This document shows positions 34,769 to 42,599 of a stretch of 64,000 bases of DNA, in pieces. Numbering within the stretch: position 1 is the stretch's first letter; each line of letters begins with the position of its first letter. The stretch lies in assembly GCF_032490495.1 (NCBI RefSeq), contig NZ_JAVYJB010000004.1, positions 186,001 through 250,000 on the forward strand, in the 5' to 3' direction. This stretch comes from Pilosibacter fragilis. Lineage in GTDB: Bacteria > Bacillota > Clostridia > Lachnospirales > Lachnospiraceae. The notes beneath the pieces were generated by a model. That model saw only the letters and a program-made list of their open reading frames with translations. It was not told the DNA's origin and did no database searches. A program made the translations under genes and the position numbers.

Positions 34769-34808
34769 CTTCCAGTTTTATTGACCAAGAAATCAAGGAG
34801 GATTCATT

Positions 34809-35033
34809 ATGAGTGAGAAAACAGAGATTACTTTCATGCAAACAAGATTAATCCGGCTTGCTTCAGAAGAGTGGCATTTACCTGTTGAACAGATTATACA
34901 CTTGTTTAAAGAGGTTGATGTACTTGGATATATAGAAAAATGTTATGGGATTTTTCATTGTGAAGGCGATGAAGCTGTGCTTGAAGATATTACTGAATTT
35001 TTGCAAGGAAAGGGGATAGAGATTAGTGCTTGA
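34809..35033 (+). CDS. DUF3791 small protein
   Basis: 74 residues: TEITFMQTRLIRLASEEWHLPVEQIIHLFKEVDVLGYIEKCYGIFHCEGDEAVLEDI matches the DUF3791 family. It is commonly encoded just before a DUF3990 protein in clostridia and their elements, and that partner follows here with an 8-bp overlap. A toxin-antitoxin-like role has been suspected for such pairs but is not established to me. AAGGAGG ribosome site. Confidence 0.75.
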   Translation: MSEKTEITFMQTRLIRLASEEWHLPVEQIIHLFKEVDVLGYIEKCYGIFHCEGDEAVLEDITEFLQGKGIEISA

Positions 35034-35361
35034 GTTAAAAGCTGGATTTGTTCTCTATCATGGAAGCTATTGTGAAGTAAAAGAGCCAGATCTTGTCAAA
35101 TGTGCAAAGAGAAAAGATTTTGGGTAGGGATTTTATTTAACCACATCCAAGGAGCAGGCAGAAAGTTTTCTAAGAACCTCAATAGCCAAAGCAATCGCAA
35201 CAGGAACAATTGAAGAGGGACAGAAGTTCGTATATATTTCGACTTTTGAATTCAAACTTTCAGGAAATCTTGCAATGCATATTTTTGAAAATGCAGATGT
35301 AGACTGGTTACATTGTATTGCAGCTCATCGAAAGAAAAAATGTTCATCGAACAGATTATGA
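35026..35361 (+). pseudogene. DUF3990 gene with in-frame TAG and replaced 3' end
   Basis: From GTG at 35,026 the frame reads LELKAGFVLYHGSYCEVKEPDLVKCAKRKDFG, then TAG at 35,125-35,127, then GFYLTTSKEQAESFLRTSIAKAIATG...ADVDWLHCI in the same frame. The two halves join seamlessly, so a single substitution inactivated the gene. The 3' end runs into the ATPase fragment near 35,340. DUF3990 proteins resemble ADP-ribosyltransferase-like enzymes; this copy is broken unless the stop is read through. Confidence 0.72.
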
Positions 35362-36244
35362 TGTTGACTTTTATGTAACAGGCTCCAATTCCAGAATGAT
35401 GTCTTCGGAAATAGCGACTTACCTGACCGGACGATATGTTTCCTTTCGGATCTATACGCTTTCTTTTCAGGAATATCTGGAATTCAAGAAGCAGTATATA
35501 CAGGTAAAGGATATCCATGCTGAACTGGCAGACTATATCCGCTTGGGTGGCTTCCCTGCAACACACCTGCGAGAGTATTCACAGGATGAGGTTTATACGA
35601 TTGTCCGGGATATCTATAATTCCACGATTTTCTCAGATATCGTAAAGAGAAACCAGATTCGTAAGATCGACCAGCTGGAACGGGTGGTTCGGTACACATT
35701 TGCGAATGTGGGAAATTCATTCTCTGCAAAATCAATTTCGAATTATCTGAAATCAGTAAATCATGCTATCGACAATGAAACAGTGTATAGCTATCTGGAA
35801 AAGCTGGAGAAAGCATATCTCCTTCATCGTTGTTCTCGCTATGACCTGCGCGGAAAGGAGATTCTGAAAACGCAGGATAAGTTTTATCTTGCCGATACTG
35901 CTTTGCGTTACAGCGTGATGGGCTATACACCGGACAGCGTCGCTTCCAGTCTGGAAAATGTGGTGTATCTGGAACTTTGCAGACGAGGCTATACCGTGAC
36001 GATTGGGAAGACACCGGACGGTGAGGTCGATTTTGTGGCGCAGAAGCAAAATGACCGGTTGTATGTGCAGGTCACGCAGGAGATCAAATCCGAGAAGACA
36101 GAAAAACGTGAATATGAACGGCTACTGGAAATCCGGGATAACTATCCGAAGTATGTTTCGAGAACCGATGAATTTGCCGGAGGCAATTACCAAGGCATTA
36201 AGAGTATGCACATTGCAGATTTTCTATTGAGTACAGAATATTAA
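35318..36244 (+). pseudogene. C-terminal part of an AAA ATPase with DUF4143 domain
   Basis: From about 35,350 the frame reads DVDFYVTGSNSRMMSSEIATYLTGRYVSFRIYTLSFQEYLEFKK, the sensor region of the archaeal-type ATPase family, then the DUF4143 domain (LYLADTALRYSVMGY..., NVVYLELCRRGYTVTIGKTPDGEVDFVAQKQNDRLYVQVTQE, a restriction-like nuclease fold with E-V-D-F). The Walker A/B half is missing and the 5' side belongs to the DUF3990 relic, so it is a recombination product. Ends at two terminators. Confidence 0.75.
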
Positions 36245-36250
36245 CGATGA

Positions 36251-36275
36251 GGGCGGCGGTGAGCCGCCCTTTTTA
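36251..36275 (+). terminator. Terminator 1 after the DUF4143 gene
   Basis: GGGCGGC / GCCGCCC, 5-nt loop, run of T. Confidence 0.85.
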
Positions 36276-36278
36276 AAT

Positions 36279-36320
36279 AGCCAGGTTTCTGATTGAAATT
36301 GGAGACCTGGCTATTTTTTT
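36279..36320 (+). terminator. Terminator 2 after the DUF4143 gene
   Basis: AGCCAGGTTTC pairs with GAGACCTGGCT (one G-T pair), 12-nt loop, seven T at 36,314-36,320. Confidence 0.82.
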
Positions 36321-36402
36321 GTCCTTTTGCAGGTGCACATGCAGAGGGACATTTACTATTCATCAGCCCATAAGGGCGCAGCGTACAAGGAGGTACACAT
36401 TT

Positions 36403-36511
36403 ATGGCATTTTTCAACAGCGCAGTAACCGTTCTTCAGACTCTCATCATCGCACTGGGGCTCGGCATATGGGGAGCTATCAACCTGCTGGAAGGCTATGG
36501 CAACGACAACC
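36403..36511 (+). pseudogene. 5' exon of a Maff2-type mobile-element protein gene
   Basis: MAFFNSAVTVLQTLIIALGLGIWGAINLLEGYGNDN is the N-terminus of the small Maff2 membrane protein of Tn1549-type conjugation modules, with an AAGGAGG site before it. At 36,512 a group II intron starts (GTGCGAC). The expected 3' part of the gene is not found after the intron, so splicing could not restore it. Confidence 0.75.
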
Positions 36512-39270
36512 GTGCGACACGTTCGTAAGTGAAAAGCTTACGCACAAAGTCGAAGGGCTTTCAAGCCTGAAACTTTGGAGAACTGATATTCCGATGAGTG
36601 AAATGAGGGAGTAACGCCCCGAAGCGCTCACACTGATACTCCGACTGGCATCAGCGTGCAACCGCCAAAGTGTCAGAAGCTCGGTAAAGTCGGCAGAGAG
36701 TAGTCGTAAATATGGCTAACTTTCATATACGAAAGCTATCCAGCGGTGGATGGTGCTACCTATATGCCGGGTGTCGGTTACCCATGGTCAGAATGTACGA
36801 AAGTACTGACAAACTTCCGAATGTACGAGTCTAAACGTTGATACTGTCGAAAGGCAGTAGCCCTTGTATGGGCGTGTCCGTGGATTAGTAAGAATGGTTG
36901 TTATGAACATCCATATATCGTTACAGGCGATATGATTATGCATGATTGGACACAGGCTTAGAGGAAGGACCTAAAGGTAATCAATGATAGGAATATCGGA
37001 ACGTGGAAAGCTGGGAACGTATGAAAAAAGCCGTTGCAGGTCGTTGGACGGGAAAGCCGGGCAAAACCGGTACAACCGTACTTAATCCCAGTGAGAGTAG
37101 GGGCACAGTACCTGTGAAGTGATGCTAAACATCGTGGAGGGATAGCCCCAAGTCGAATTCAACGGAAAAAAATGAATATACGATAAACGCAGCTTCGAGT
37201 ATGACAAAGAAAATCCAAACCGAAGGGAGAGGATGCCTGTGTTGACTTCGAAACAGCAAGAACAGAAATCTAAACAGAGAAAAATTCGCAATTCTGAGTA
37301 TTATGACATGATAAGTACTTTTGACGAATTGTATGCAGGCAGTAAGAAAGACAAGATATTTAATCATCTCATGGAAATCATCGAGAGCGAAGAGAATATC
37401 AAGCTGGCATACAGAACGATAAAGACGAATACAGGAAGTGATACCGCAGGTGTGGACAAAAGGACAATTAATGACCTTGCTAAATTAAACGAGGAAGAAT
37501 ATGTCCGTCTCATAAGAAAGCAATTCAGTTGTTATCACCCACGCCCAGTAAAGCGTGTGGAGATACCAAAGCCCAATGGAAAGACCAGACCTCTGGGAAT
37601 TCCGACTATCGTTGACCGAGTGGTACAGCAATGTATCTTACAAGTCATGGAGCCGATATGCGAGGCAAAATTCAGCGATAATTCTTACGGATTCCGTCCG
37701 AATAGATCCGCTGAACATGCCATCGCTCAGTGTATGCGATTGATACAGGTACAGCATATGTATCACGTAGTAGACCTTGATATTAAAGGATTTTTCGATA
37801 ACATCAATCATACTAAACTGATAAGGCAGATATGGGCATTGGGAATAAGAGATAAGAAGCTGTTATGCATCATTAAGGAAATGCTGAAAGCATCTGTTAT
37901 TCTGCCAAATGGAGATAAAACTTTCCCCATCAAGGGAACTCCACAAGGCGGTATCCTGTCGCCATTGCTTGCAAACATTGTTTTGAACGAGTTGGATTGG
38001 TGGATTACTTCCCAATGGGAAGAAATGCCAACGAAAACAGATTTTACAACAAGAAGCAATAAGCAGGGAACAGTTATCAAAAGCCATGCTTACAGGGCTT
38101 TGCGCAGAAGCAGACTGAAAGAAGTGCATGCGGTGCGATATGCCGATGATTTCAAAATCTTCTGCCCTACACACGCAGAAGCCGTCAGAGCGTATAAAGC
38201 CACAGAAATGTGGTTAAAAGACCGCCTGGGTCTTGATATAAGCCCAGACAAATCTAAGGTTGTCAATCTAAAAAGACAGTATTCTGATTTTCTCGGATTC
38301 AAACTGAAAGTGCGGAAAAAGGGGAAGAAATATGTCGTCAGGTCACATATGTGTGACAAGGCATACAAAAAGGCTCATGAAAAGCTGACCAAGGAAGTAA
38401 AAACTTTGGCTCATTCGCCAGATGACACAGCTCAGTTTATACAGTTACAGAAATATAATTCTGTAGTCGCAGGACTGCATGAATACTACTGTATAGCAAC
38501 AGAAACAACAGCGGACTTTGGAAAGCTTGCCTTCAGTATCAATAAACAGCTTAGAAATCGGCTGAAAGGCGATGTGTCCCGTAAGGGTTCTCTGAAAAAT
38601 GGTTTTATCAAAGACAAGTATGGTAAAAGCAGGCAATTGAGATTTCTGCACGAACGTCCCATTGTTCCAGTGGGAGCCGTTCCGCAGAAAAATGCCCAAA
38701 ATAAAAGGAAAAACATCAATAAGTACACTGTCAAGGGACGAGAGCTGATTCATAAGAATCTAACTATTAATACCGACGCAATGTTATGGCTGATGCGTAA
38801 TCCTGTCAAGGGCAGGTCAATCGAATATGCAGACAACAGAATATCACTATTTGCGGCTCAATATGGAAAATGTGCAGTTACAGGACTTCCTATGGAAGTA
38901 CACAACATTCACTGTCATCATAAAATGCCATTAAGCAAAGGTGGTACAGATGCATACGAAAATCTGATTTTAGTCTCAAAAGCCATCCATGTGATTATCC
39001 ATGCATCGTCTGAAATCACTATCAGAGAATATCTGAACCCACTGCAATTAGATGATTCTAAACTTGCAAAGCTTAACAAAATTCGAACTATGGCAGAAAT
39101 GCCTGTAATCATTCTTTGATAAATATGCTGTTACGAAGTGTGTAAATCGTATATGAAAAAACCTGGCTGTTGAATTCGATGGAACGCCATGTGCGGTGAA
39201 AGCTGCATGCACGGTGTGGAGCGGGGGAAAATCCGGAGATTATATCAAAGGATTACCTATCGCTATCTAT
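36512..39270 (+). mobile_element. Group II intron with LtrA-type maturase
   Basis: The 5' end GTGCGACACG matches the GUGYG boundary. A domain V-like hairpin lies at about 39,180-39,223 (GTGCGGTGAAAGCTGC core) and domain VI at about 39,224-39,265; the 3' end is estimated near 39,270 (CTATCTAT). The maturase gene is inside the domain IV position. The ~700 nt between 36,512 and 37,232 is ribozyme RNA, not coding. Inserted in sense orientation in the Maff2 gene. Confidence 0.82.
37233..39119 (+). CDS. ltrA: Group II intron reverse transcriptase/maturase (LtrA-like)
   Basis: 628 residues. RT domains include the PKPNGKTRPLGIPTIVDRVVQQCI, YGFRPNRSAEHAI, DLDIKGFFDNINH, GTPQGGILSPLLANIVL and catalytic AVRYADDFKIFC (YADD) blocks. 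A maturase (X) domain follows, and a C-terminal HNH endonuclease (CAVTGLPMEVHNIHCHHKMPLSKGG...YENLILV). All elements for splicing and retrohoming look intact. The first residues (MPVLTSKQQEQKSKQRK) follow GGGAGAGG. Lower GC than the surroundings. Confidence 0.95.
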   Translation: MPVLTSKQQEQKSKQRKIRNSEYYDMISTFDELYAGSKKDKIFNHLMEIIESEENIKLAYRTIKTNTGSDTAGVDKRTINDLAKLNEEEYVRLIRKQFSCYHPRPVKRVEIPKPNGKTRPLGIPTIVDRVVQQCILQVMEPICEAKFSDNSYGFRPNRSAEHAIAQCMRLIQVQHMYHVVDLDIKGFFDNINHTKLIRQIWALGIRDKKLLCIIKEMLKASVILPNGDKTFPIKGTPQGGILSPLLANIVLNELDWWITSQWEEMPTKTDFTTRSNKQGTVIKSHAYRALRRSRLKEVHAVRYADDFKIFCPTHAEAVRAYKATEMWLKDRLGLDISPDKSKVVNLKRQYSDFLGFKLKVRKKGKKYVVRSHMCDKAYKKAHEKLTKEVKTLAHSPDDTAQFIQLQKYNSVVAGLHEYYCIATETTADFGKLAFSINKQLRNRLKGDVSRKGSLKNGFIKDKYGKSRQLRFLHERPIVPVGAVPQKNAQNKRKNINKYTVKGRELIHKNLTINTDAMLWLMRNPVKGRSIEYADNRISLFAAQYGKCAVTGLPMEVHNIHCHHKMPLSKGGTDAYENLILVSKAIHVIIHASSEITIREYLNPLQLDDSKLAKLNKIRTMAEMPVIIL

Positions 39271-39333
39271 TAATACAATTTTATAAGTCATAGCTGTGCT
39301 GTGGAGCCGCTGACAGGCGAAGTCTTCCGAATG

Positions 39334-39419
39334 CCGCATGAGACAGAATTATGGGATACCCATGTTCTGTTTTATCGGCACAGGATTTTTTTCTTCACCG
39401 TCATGCGGCTCCTTTTTTG
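39334..39419 (+). terminator. Complex stem-loop with T-run before the XRE gene
   Basis: GCCGCATGA (about 39,334) pairs with TCATGCGGC before CTCCTTTTTTG. A smaller inner hairpin ACAGAA...ATGGG/CCCAT...TTCTGT lies within. It could terminate transcription from the intron side or be an attenuator. Confidence 0.5.
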
Positions 39420-39467
39420 ACCTTCCGTTGGTCCGGTTCTGTACCGGCTGTGCGGAAGGAGAAACGT

Positions 39468-39758
39468 ATGTATTTTGACGCAAAAGAGTTTGGTAAGAGA
39501 CTTCACGATGTTCGCACTTCCCGTGGCATTACGCAGGAGGAACTGGCGGTTCGCCTGGGACTGGCAAGCAAGCAGCATGTCAGCCGCATGGAGAACGGAG
39601 AGCGCAGCTGCTCCATTGACTTGCTGATCGAACTGTCCTGCATCCTCCATGTCAGCACGGATTATCTTCTGATGGGCAGTGAGCCAAGTAAAGAGGAAGT
39701 CAAAAATGATCTTCTGAGCATTATTTCGGAGCTGTCTACGATTGCGAAGAAAATCTAA
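39468..39758 (+). CDS. XRE-family HTH regulator
   Basis: 96 residues. A Cro/C1 helix-turn-helix (FGKRLHDVRTSRGITQEELAVRLGLASKQHVSRMENGERSCSIDLLIELSCILHVSTDYLLMG) is followed by a short C-terminal helix. Typical regulator of an integrative element backbone. The ATG at 39,468 has GAAGGAG upstream; upstream in-frame sequence is not coding. Confidence 0.85.
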   Translation: MYFDAKEFGKRLHDVRTSRGITQEELAVRLGLASKQHVSRMENGERSCSIDLLIELSCILHVSTDYLLMGSEPSKEEVKNDLLSIISELSTIAKKI

Positions 39759-39875
39759 TCGTGCTCTGCGTTTGGAAATGACAAAATAGAGATATTACTT
39801 GCCCGCTTCGATGTAATCTCTAACGAGGCGACTGAGATCTTCTTGTGTCAAGTAAGGAAAAAAATTGAGAATTTA

Positions 39876-39915
39876 CAAGCCGTTCATAGGCGGACAACCA
39901 CCCGTGAACGGCTTG
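39876..39915. other. 11-bp inverted repeat
   Basis: CAAGCCGTTCA (39,876-39,886) and TGAACGGCTTG (39,905-39,915) are exact complements with an 18-nt loop and no T-run. The rest of 39,759-40,145 holds only what may be a short relic of a gene end on the minus strand (LTQEDLSRLVRDYIEAGK, about 39,800-39,855). Confidence 0.55.
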
Positions 39916-40145
39916 CATGTAAACTAAACTCAGAATGAATCCAAGCAAATTCATCATACCCTGCGAAGTTCTGTCAAATGTAGATAATCTGACAATACGA
40001 ACATGGCTCACACGTAGTCTTCGACACCGAATATCAGCCAGCACACATATGAGGACGGAAAATGTAGCAGCTTTTGAAAAATTGCTTTTTTCTGCTCAAA
40101 GTGCTATAATCGGAATATACCGAATACAAAGGGAGGAAAGCTCCC

Positions 40146-40925
40146 ATGCCAAGACCGCCACGGTGCCGTCGAATTTGTGGCGTACCACAGGTCGATACAT
40201 TCTGTCCTAACGGGTGCGAGAATACCGAGCCGATCCTGCTGACGCTGGACGAATACGAGGTCATTCGGCTGGTTGACTTGGAGCAGCAAACCCACGAGCA
40301 GTGTGCCGCTCAAATGGAGATTTCCCGCTCTACCGTGCAGGAGATTTACGAAAGCGCACGGAGCAAGATCGCAGCGTATCTTGTCCACGGGAAACCGCTG
40401 CACATCACCGGGGGAAACTACCGCATCTGCGGAGGACAGGAGGCAGCTCACTGCGGCTGTTGCTGCCGGATGCAGAGAGCCAACATGGAAAAATCAGGCA
40501 AAACTTGCAAAGGAGATTCCATTATGAAAATTGCAGTTACCTATGAAAACGGTCAAATCTTTCAGCATTTCGGTCACACCGAGCAGTTCAAGCTTTATGA
40601 AGCTGTGGACGGCAAAATCGTCCATGCGGAAGTCGTTGATACCAACGGCAGCGGTCACGGCGCACTGGCAGGATTCCTGATGCAGAACGGCGTGGACACT
40701 TTGATTTGCGGAGGCATCGGCGGCGGTGCGCAGGCGGCTCTGGCCGAAGCGGGCATCAAGCTCTACGGCGGTGTCAGCGGGGACGTTGACGCGGCGGTGA
40801 GCGCATTGCTCAGCGGAAATCTGGGCTACGACCCCAATGTTCACTGTGATCACCATGACCACGAGCACGGCGAGGATGGGCACACCTGCGGTGACCACGG
40901 CTGCGGCAAGCATAGCTGCCATTGA
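40146..40925 (+). CDS. DUF134-NifX/NifB-domain fusion with His-rich tail
   Basis: 259 residues. The N-terminal DUF134 domain (MPRPPRCRRICGVPQVDTFCP...LDEYEVIRLVDLEQQTHEQCAAQMEISRSTVQEIYESARSKIA) is a DNA-binding-like fold. A Cys-rich linker leads to a dinitrogenase Fe-Mo cofactor-type domain (IAVTYENGQIFQHFGHTEQFKLYEA...LICGGIGGGAQAALAEAGIKLYGG), then a metal-binding CDHHDHEHGEDGHTCGDHGC tail. Likely an Fe-S or metal-sensing protein rather than a nitrogenase factor. First gene of the oxygen-defence block. Confidence 0.85.
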   Translation: MPRPPRCRRICGVPQVDTFCPNGCENTEPILLTLDEYEVIRLVDLEQQTHEQCAAQMEISRSTVQEIYESARSKIAAYLVHGKPLHITGGNYRICGGQEAAHCGCCCRMQRANMEKSGKTCKGDSIMKIAVTYENGQIFQHFGHTEQFKLYEAVDGKIVHAEVVDTNGSGHGALAGFLMQNGVDTLICGGIGGGAQAALAEAGIKLYGGVSGDVDAAVSALLSGNLGYDPNVHCDHHDHEHGEDGHTCGDHGCGKHSCH

Positions 40926-40926
40926 T

Positions 40927-41583
40927 ATGGAACGCACACTGACACAACTTCCGTTCTGGTCATCCTTGACCGAACACGAAATGGAAACGCTACGCCGAAG
41001 CGCCTTTGTCCGTCATTATGAAAAGGGCGCGTTCGTTCACAGCAGCGACAATGAATGTCTCGGAATGCTGTTTGTCCTTTCCGGCGAGATCCGCACCTAT
41101 CTTCTCTCCGAGGAGGGGCGGGAGGTAACGCTGTTCCGCCTGTATCCGGGCGAACTATGCGTGCTTTCTGCCTCTTGTGTGATCAGTCAGATCACCTTTG
41201 ATACGCAAATGACCGCGGGAATGGATACGGAGGTTCTGATTATCCCTGCAAATGTCATCGCTGTGCTCAAGGAGCAAAATCTTCATGTCCGTTGCTTCCT
41301 CTATGAACTGGCAACGAAACGATTTTCTGATGTGATGTGGGCGATGCAGCAGATCATGTTCAAGGGTTTGGATCGGCGGCTGGCAGATTTTCTCCTGGCC
41401 GAAGCGGAGCGTACCGGCTCCGATACCATACGCATGACCCATGAGCAGATTGCCCAGCACATCAGCTCGGCGCGGGAGGCGGTGGCGCGGATGCTCAAGA
41501 GCTTCTCGGAGGACGGGCTTGTGGAGCTAAGACGAGGCGCAATCACGCTGCGGGATATAGACGGATTGAATCACTTAAAATGA
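40927..41583 (+). CDS. Crp/Fnr-family transcriptional regulator
   Basis: 218 residues. A cyclic-nucleotide-binding-like sensor domain (LFVLSGEIRTYLLSEEGREVTLFRLYPGELCVLSASCVI) precedes a winged helix with recognition segment MTHEQIAQHISSAREAVARMLKSF. No N-terminal four-Cys Fnr cluster. C-V-L-S-A-S-C in the sensor core could be redox sensitive. The start at 40,927 is the first fitting Met; the longer in-frame reading overlaps the previous gene. A palindrome 10 bp after its stop lies in the next promoter, so it may regulate the rubrerythrin gene. Confidence 0.88.
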   Translation: MERTLTQLPFWSSLTEHEMETLRRSAFVRHYEKGAFVHSSDNECLGMLFVLSGEIRTYLLSEEGREVTLFRLYPGELCVLSASCVISQITFDTQMTAGMDTEVLIIPANVIAVLKEQNLHVRCFLYELATKRFSDVMWAMQQIMFKGLDRRLADFLLAEAERTGSDTIRMTHEQIAQHISSAREAVARMLKSFSEDGLVELRRGAITLRDIDGLNHLK

Positions 41584-41588
41584 AAATA

Positions 41589-41617
41589 TTGTTTATAACA
41601 CGAATCCGTGTTATAAT
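41589..41617 (+). promoter_or_regulatory. Rubrerythrin promoter with embedded 10-bp palindromic operator
   Basis: -35 TTGTTT (41,589-41,594), 17-bp spacer, -10 TATAAT (41,612-41,617). TTATAACACG (41,593-41,602) and its exact complement CGTGTTATAA (41,607-41,616) fill the spacer, a position typical of repressor control. The Crp/Fnr gene just upstream is the likely regulator. Confidence 0.68.
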
Positions 41618-41649
41618 ATGAGCAGAAGAAGCTGGAAGGAGCATCGACC

Positions 41650-42192
41650 ATGAAAGAAACGAAATACGCAGGTACTCAAACCGAAAAAAATCTGATGGCC
41701 GCCTTTGCCGGTGAGTCCGAGGCACGCAACAAGTACACCTATTTTGCATCCAAGGCCAAGAAGGAAGGCTATGAGCAGATCGCGGCGTTGTTCCTCAAAA
41801 CCGCTGACAACGAGAAGGAACATGCTAAGCTGTGGTTCAAAGAACTGAACGGCATCGGCGACACTGCCGAAAATCTTCTCGCCGCCGCTGAGGGTGAGAA
41901 CTACGAGTGGACAGATATGTACGACGGCTTTGCCAAGACTGCTGACGAGGAGGGCTTCCACGAACTTGCCCAGCGCTTCCGTCTGGTCGCCGCCATTGAA
42001 AAGCACCATGAGGAGCGCTACCGTGCCCTGCTGCGCAATGTAGAGACGGCGCAGGTCTTCGCCAAAAGCGAGGTCAAGGTGTGGGAGTGCCGCAACTGCG
42101 GTCACATCGTTGTGGGCGAGAAGGCCCCGGAGGTCTGCCCTGCCTGCAATCATCCCCAGAGCTATTTTGAGATCCACGCGGAAAATTATTAA
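41650..42192 (+). CDS. rbr: Rubrerythrin
   Basis: 180 residues. Reduces H2O2 to water at a diiron centre. The ferritin-like domain shows the ligand patterns AFAGESEARNKYTYFA and DNEKEHAKLWF, then GFHELAQRFRLVAAIEKHHEERY. The C-terminal rubredoxin-like domain has CRNCGHIVV...CPAC. GGAAGGAGC precedes the ATG. Cotranscribed with the superoxide reductase 21 bp later. Confidence 0.96.
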   Translation: MKETKYAGTQTEKNLMAAFAGESEARNKYTYFASKAKKEGYEQIAALFLKTADNEKEHAKLWFKELNGIGDTAENLLAAAEGENYEWTDMYDGFAKTADEEGFHELAQRFRLVAAIEKHHEERYRALLRNVETAQVFAKSEVKVWECRNCGHIVVGEKAPEVCPACNHPQSYFEIHAENY

Positions 42193-42213
42193 AGAAAGAA
42201 AAGGAGAATCATC

Positions 42214-42588
42214 ATGGAGCAGAAGTTTTATATTTGCAAGCATTGCGGTAACATCATTGCCAAGGTCAAGGACACGGGCGTTCCCGTCATCTGTTGCGGT
42301 GAGCCGATGAGCGAGATCGTTCCCGGCACCACCGACGCCGCCGTGGAGAAGCACGTCCCTGTCTGGACAGTGGAAAACGGCATCGTCCATGTCAAGGTCG
42401 GCTCCGTGGAGCATCCCATGCTGCCGGAGCACTACATTGAGTGGGTGTCCCTCCACACCAAGCAGGGCAACCAGCGCAAGGAACTGCATCCTGGCGAGAA
42501 ACCCGAGGTCTGCTTTGCTCTCTGCGAGGGCGACGAGGTCGAAGCGGTCTACGCCTACTGCAACCTCCACAGCCTTTGGAAAGCGTGA
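42214..42588 (+). CDS. dfx: Desulfoferrodoxin (superoxide reductase)
   Basis: 124 residues. Reduces superoxide to H2O2 without making O2, handing the product to rubrerythrin. An N-terminal desulforedoxin-type iron site (YICKHCGNI...ICCGEPM) precedes the catalytic Fe(His)4Cys domain (EKHVPVW, VEHPMLPEHYIEWVSL, and YAYCNLHSLW at the C-terminus supplying Cys and His). AAAGGAG precedes the ATG. Confidence 0.96.
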   Translation: MEQKFYICKHCGNIIAKVKDTGVPVICCGEPMSEIVPGTTDAAVEKHVPVWTVENGIVHVKVGSVEHPMLPEHYIEWVSLHTKQGNQRKELHPGEKPEVCFALCEGDEVEAVYAYCNLHSLWKA

Positions 42589-42599
42589 CCGCTCCGCAC

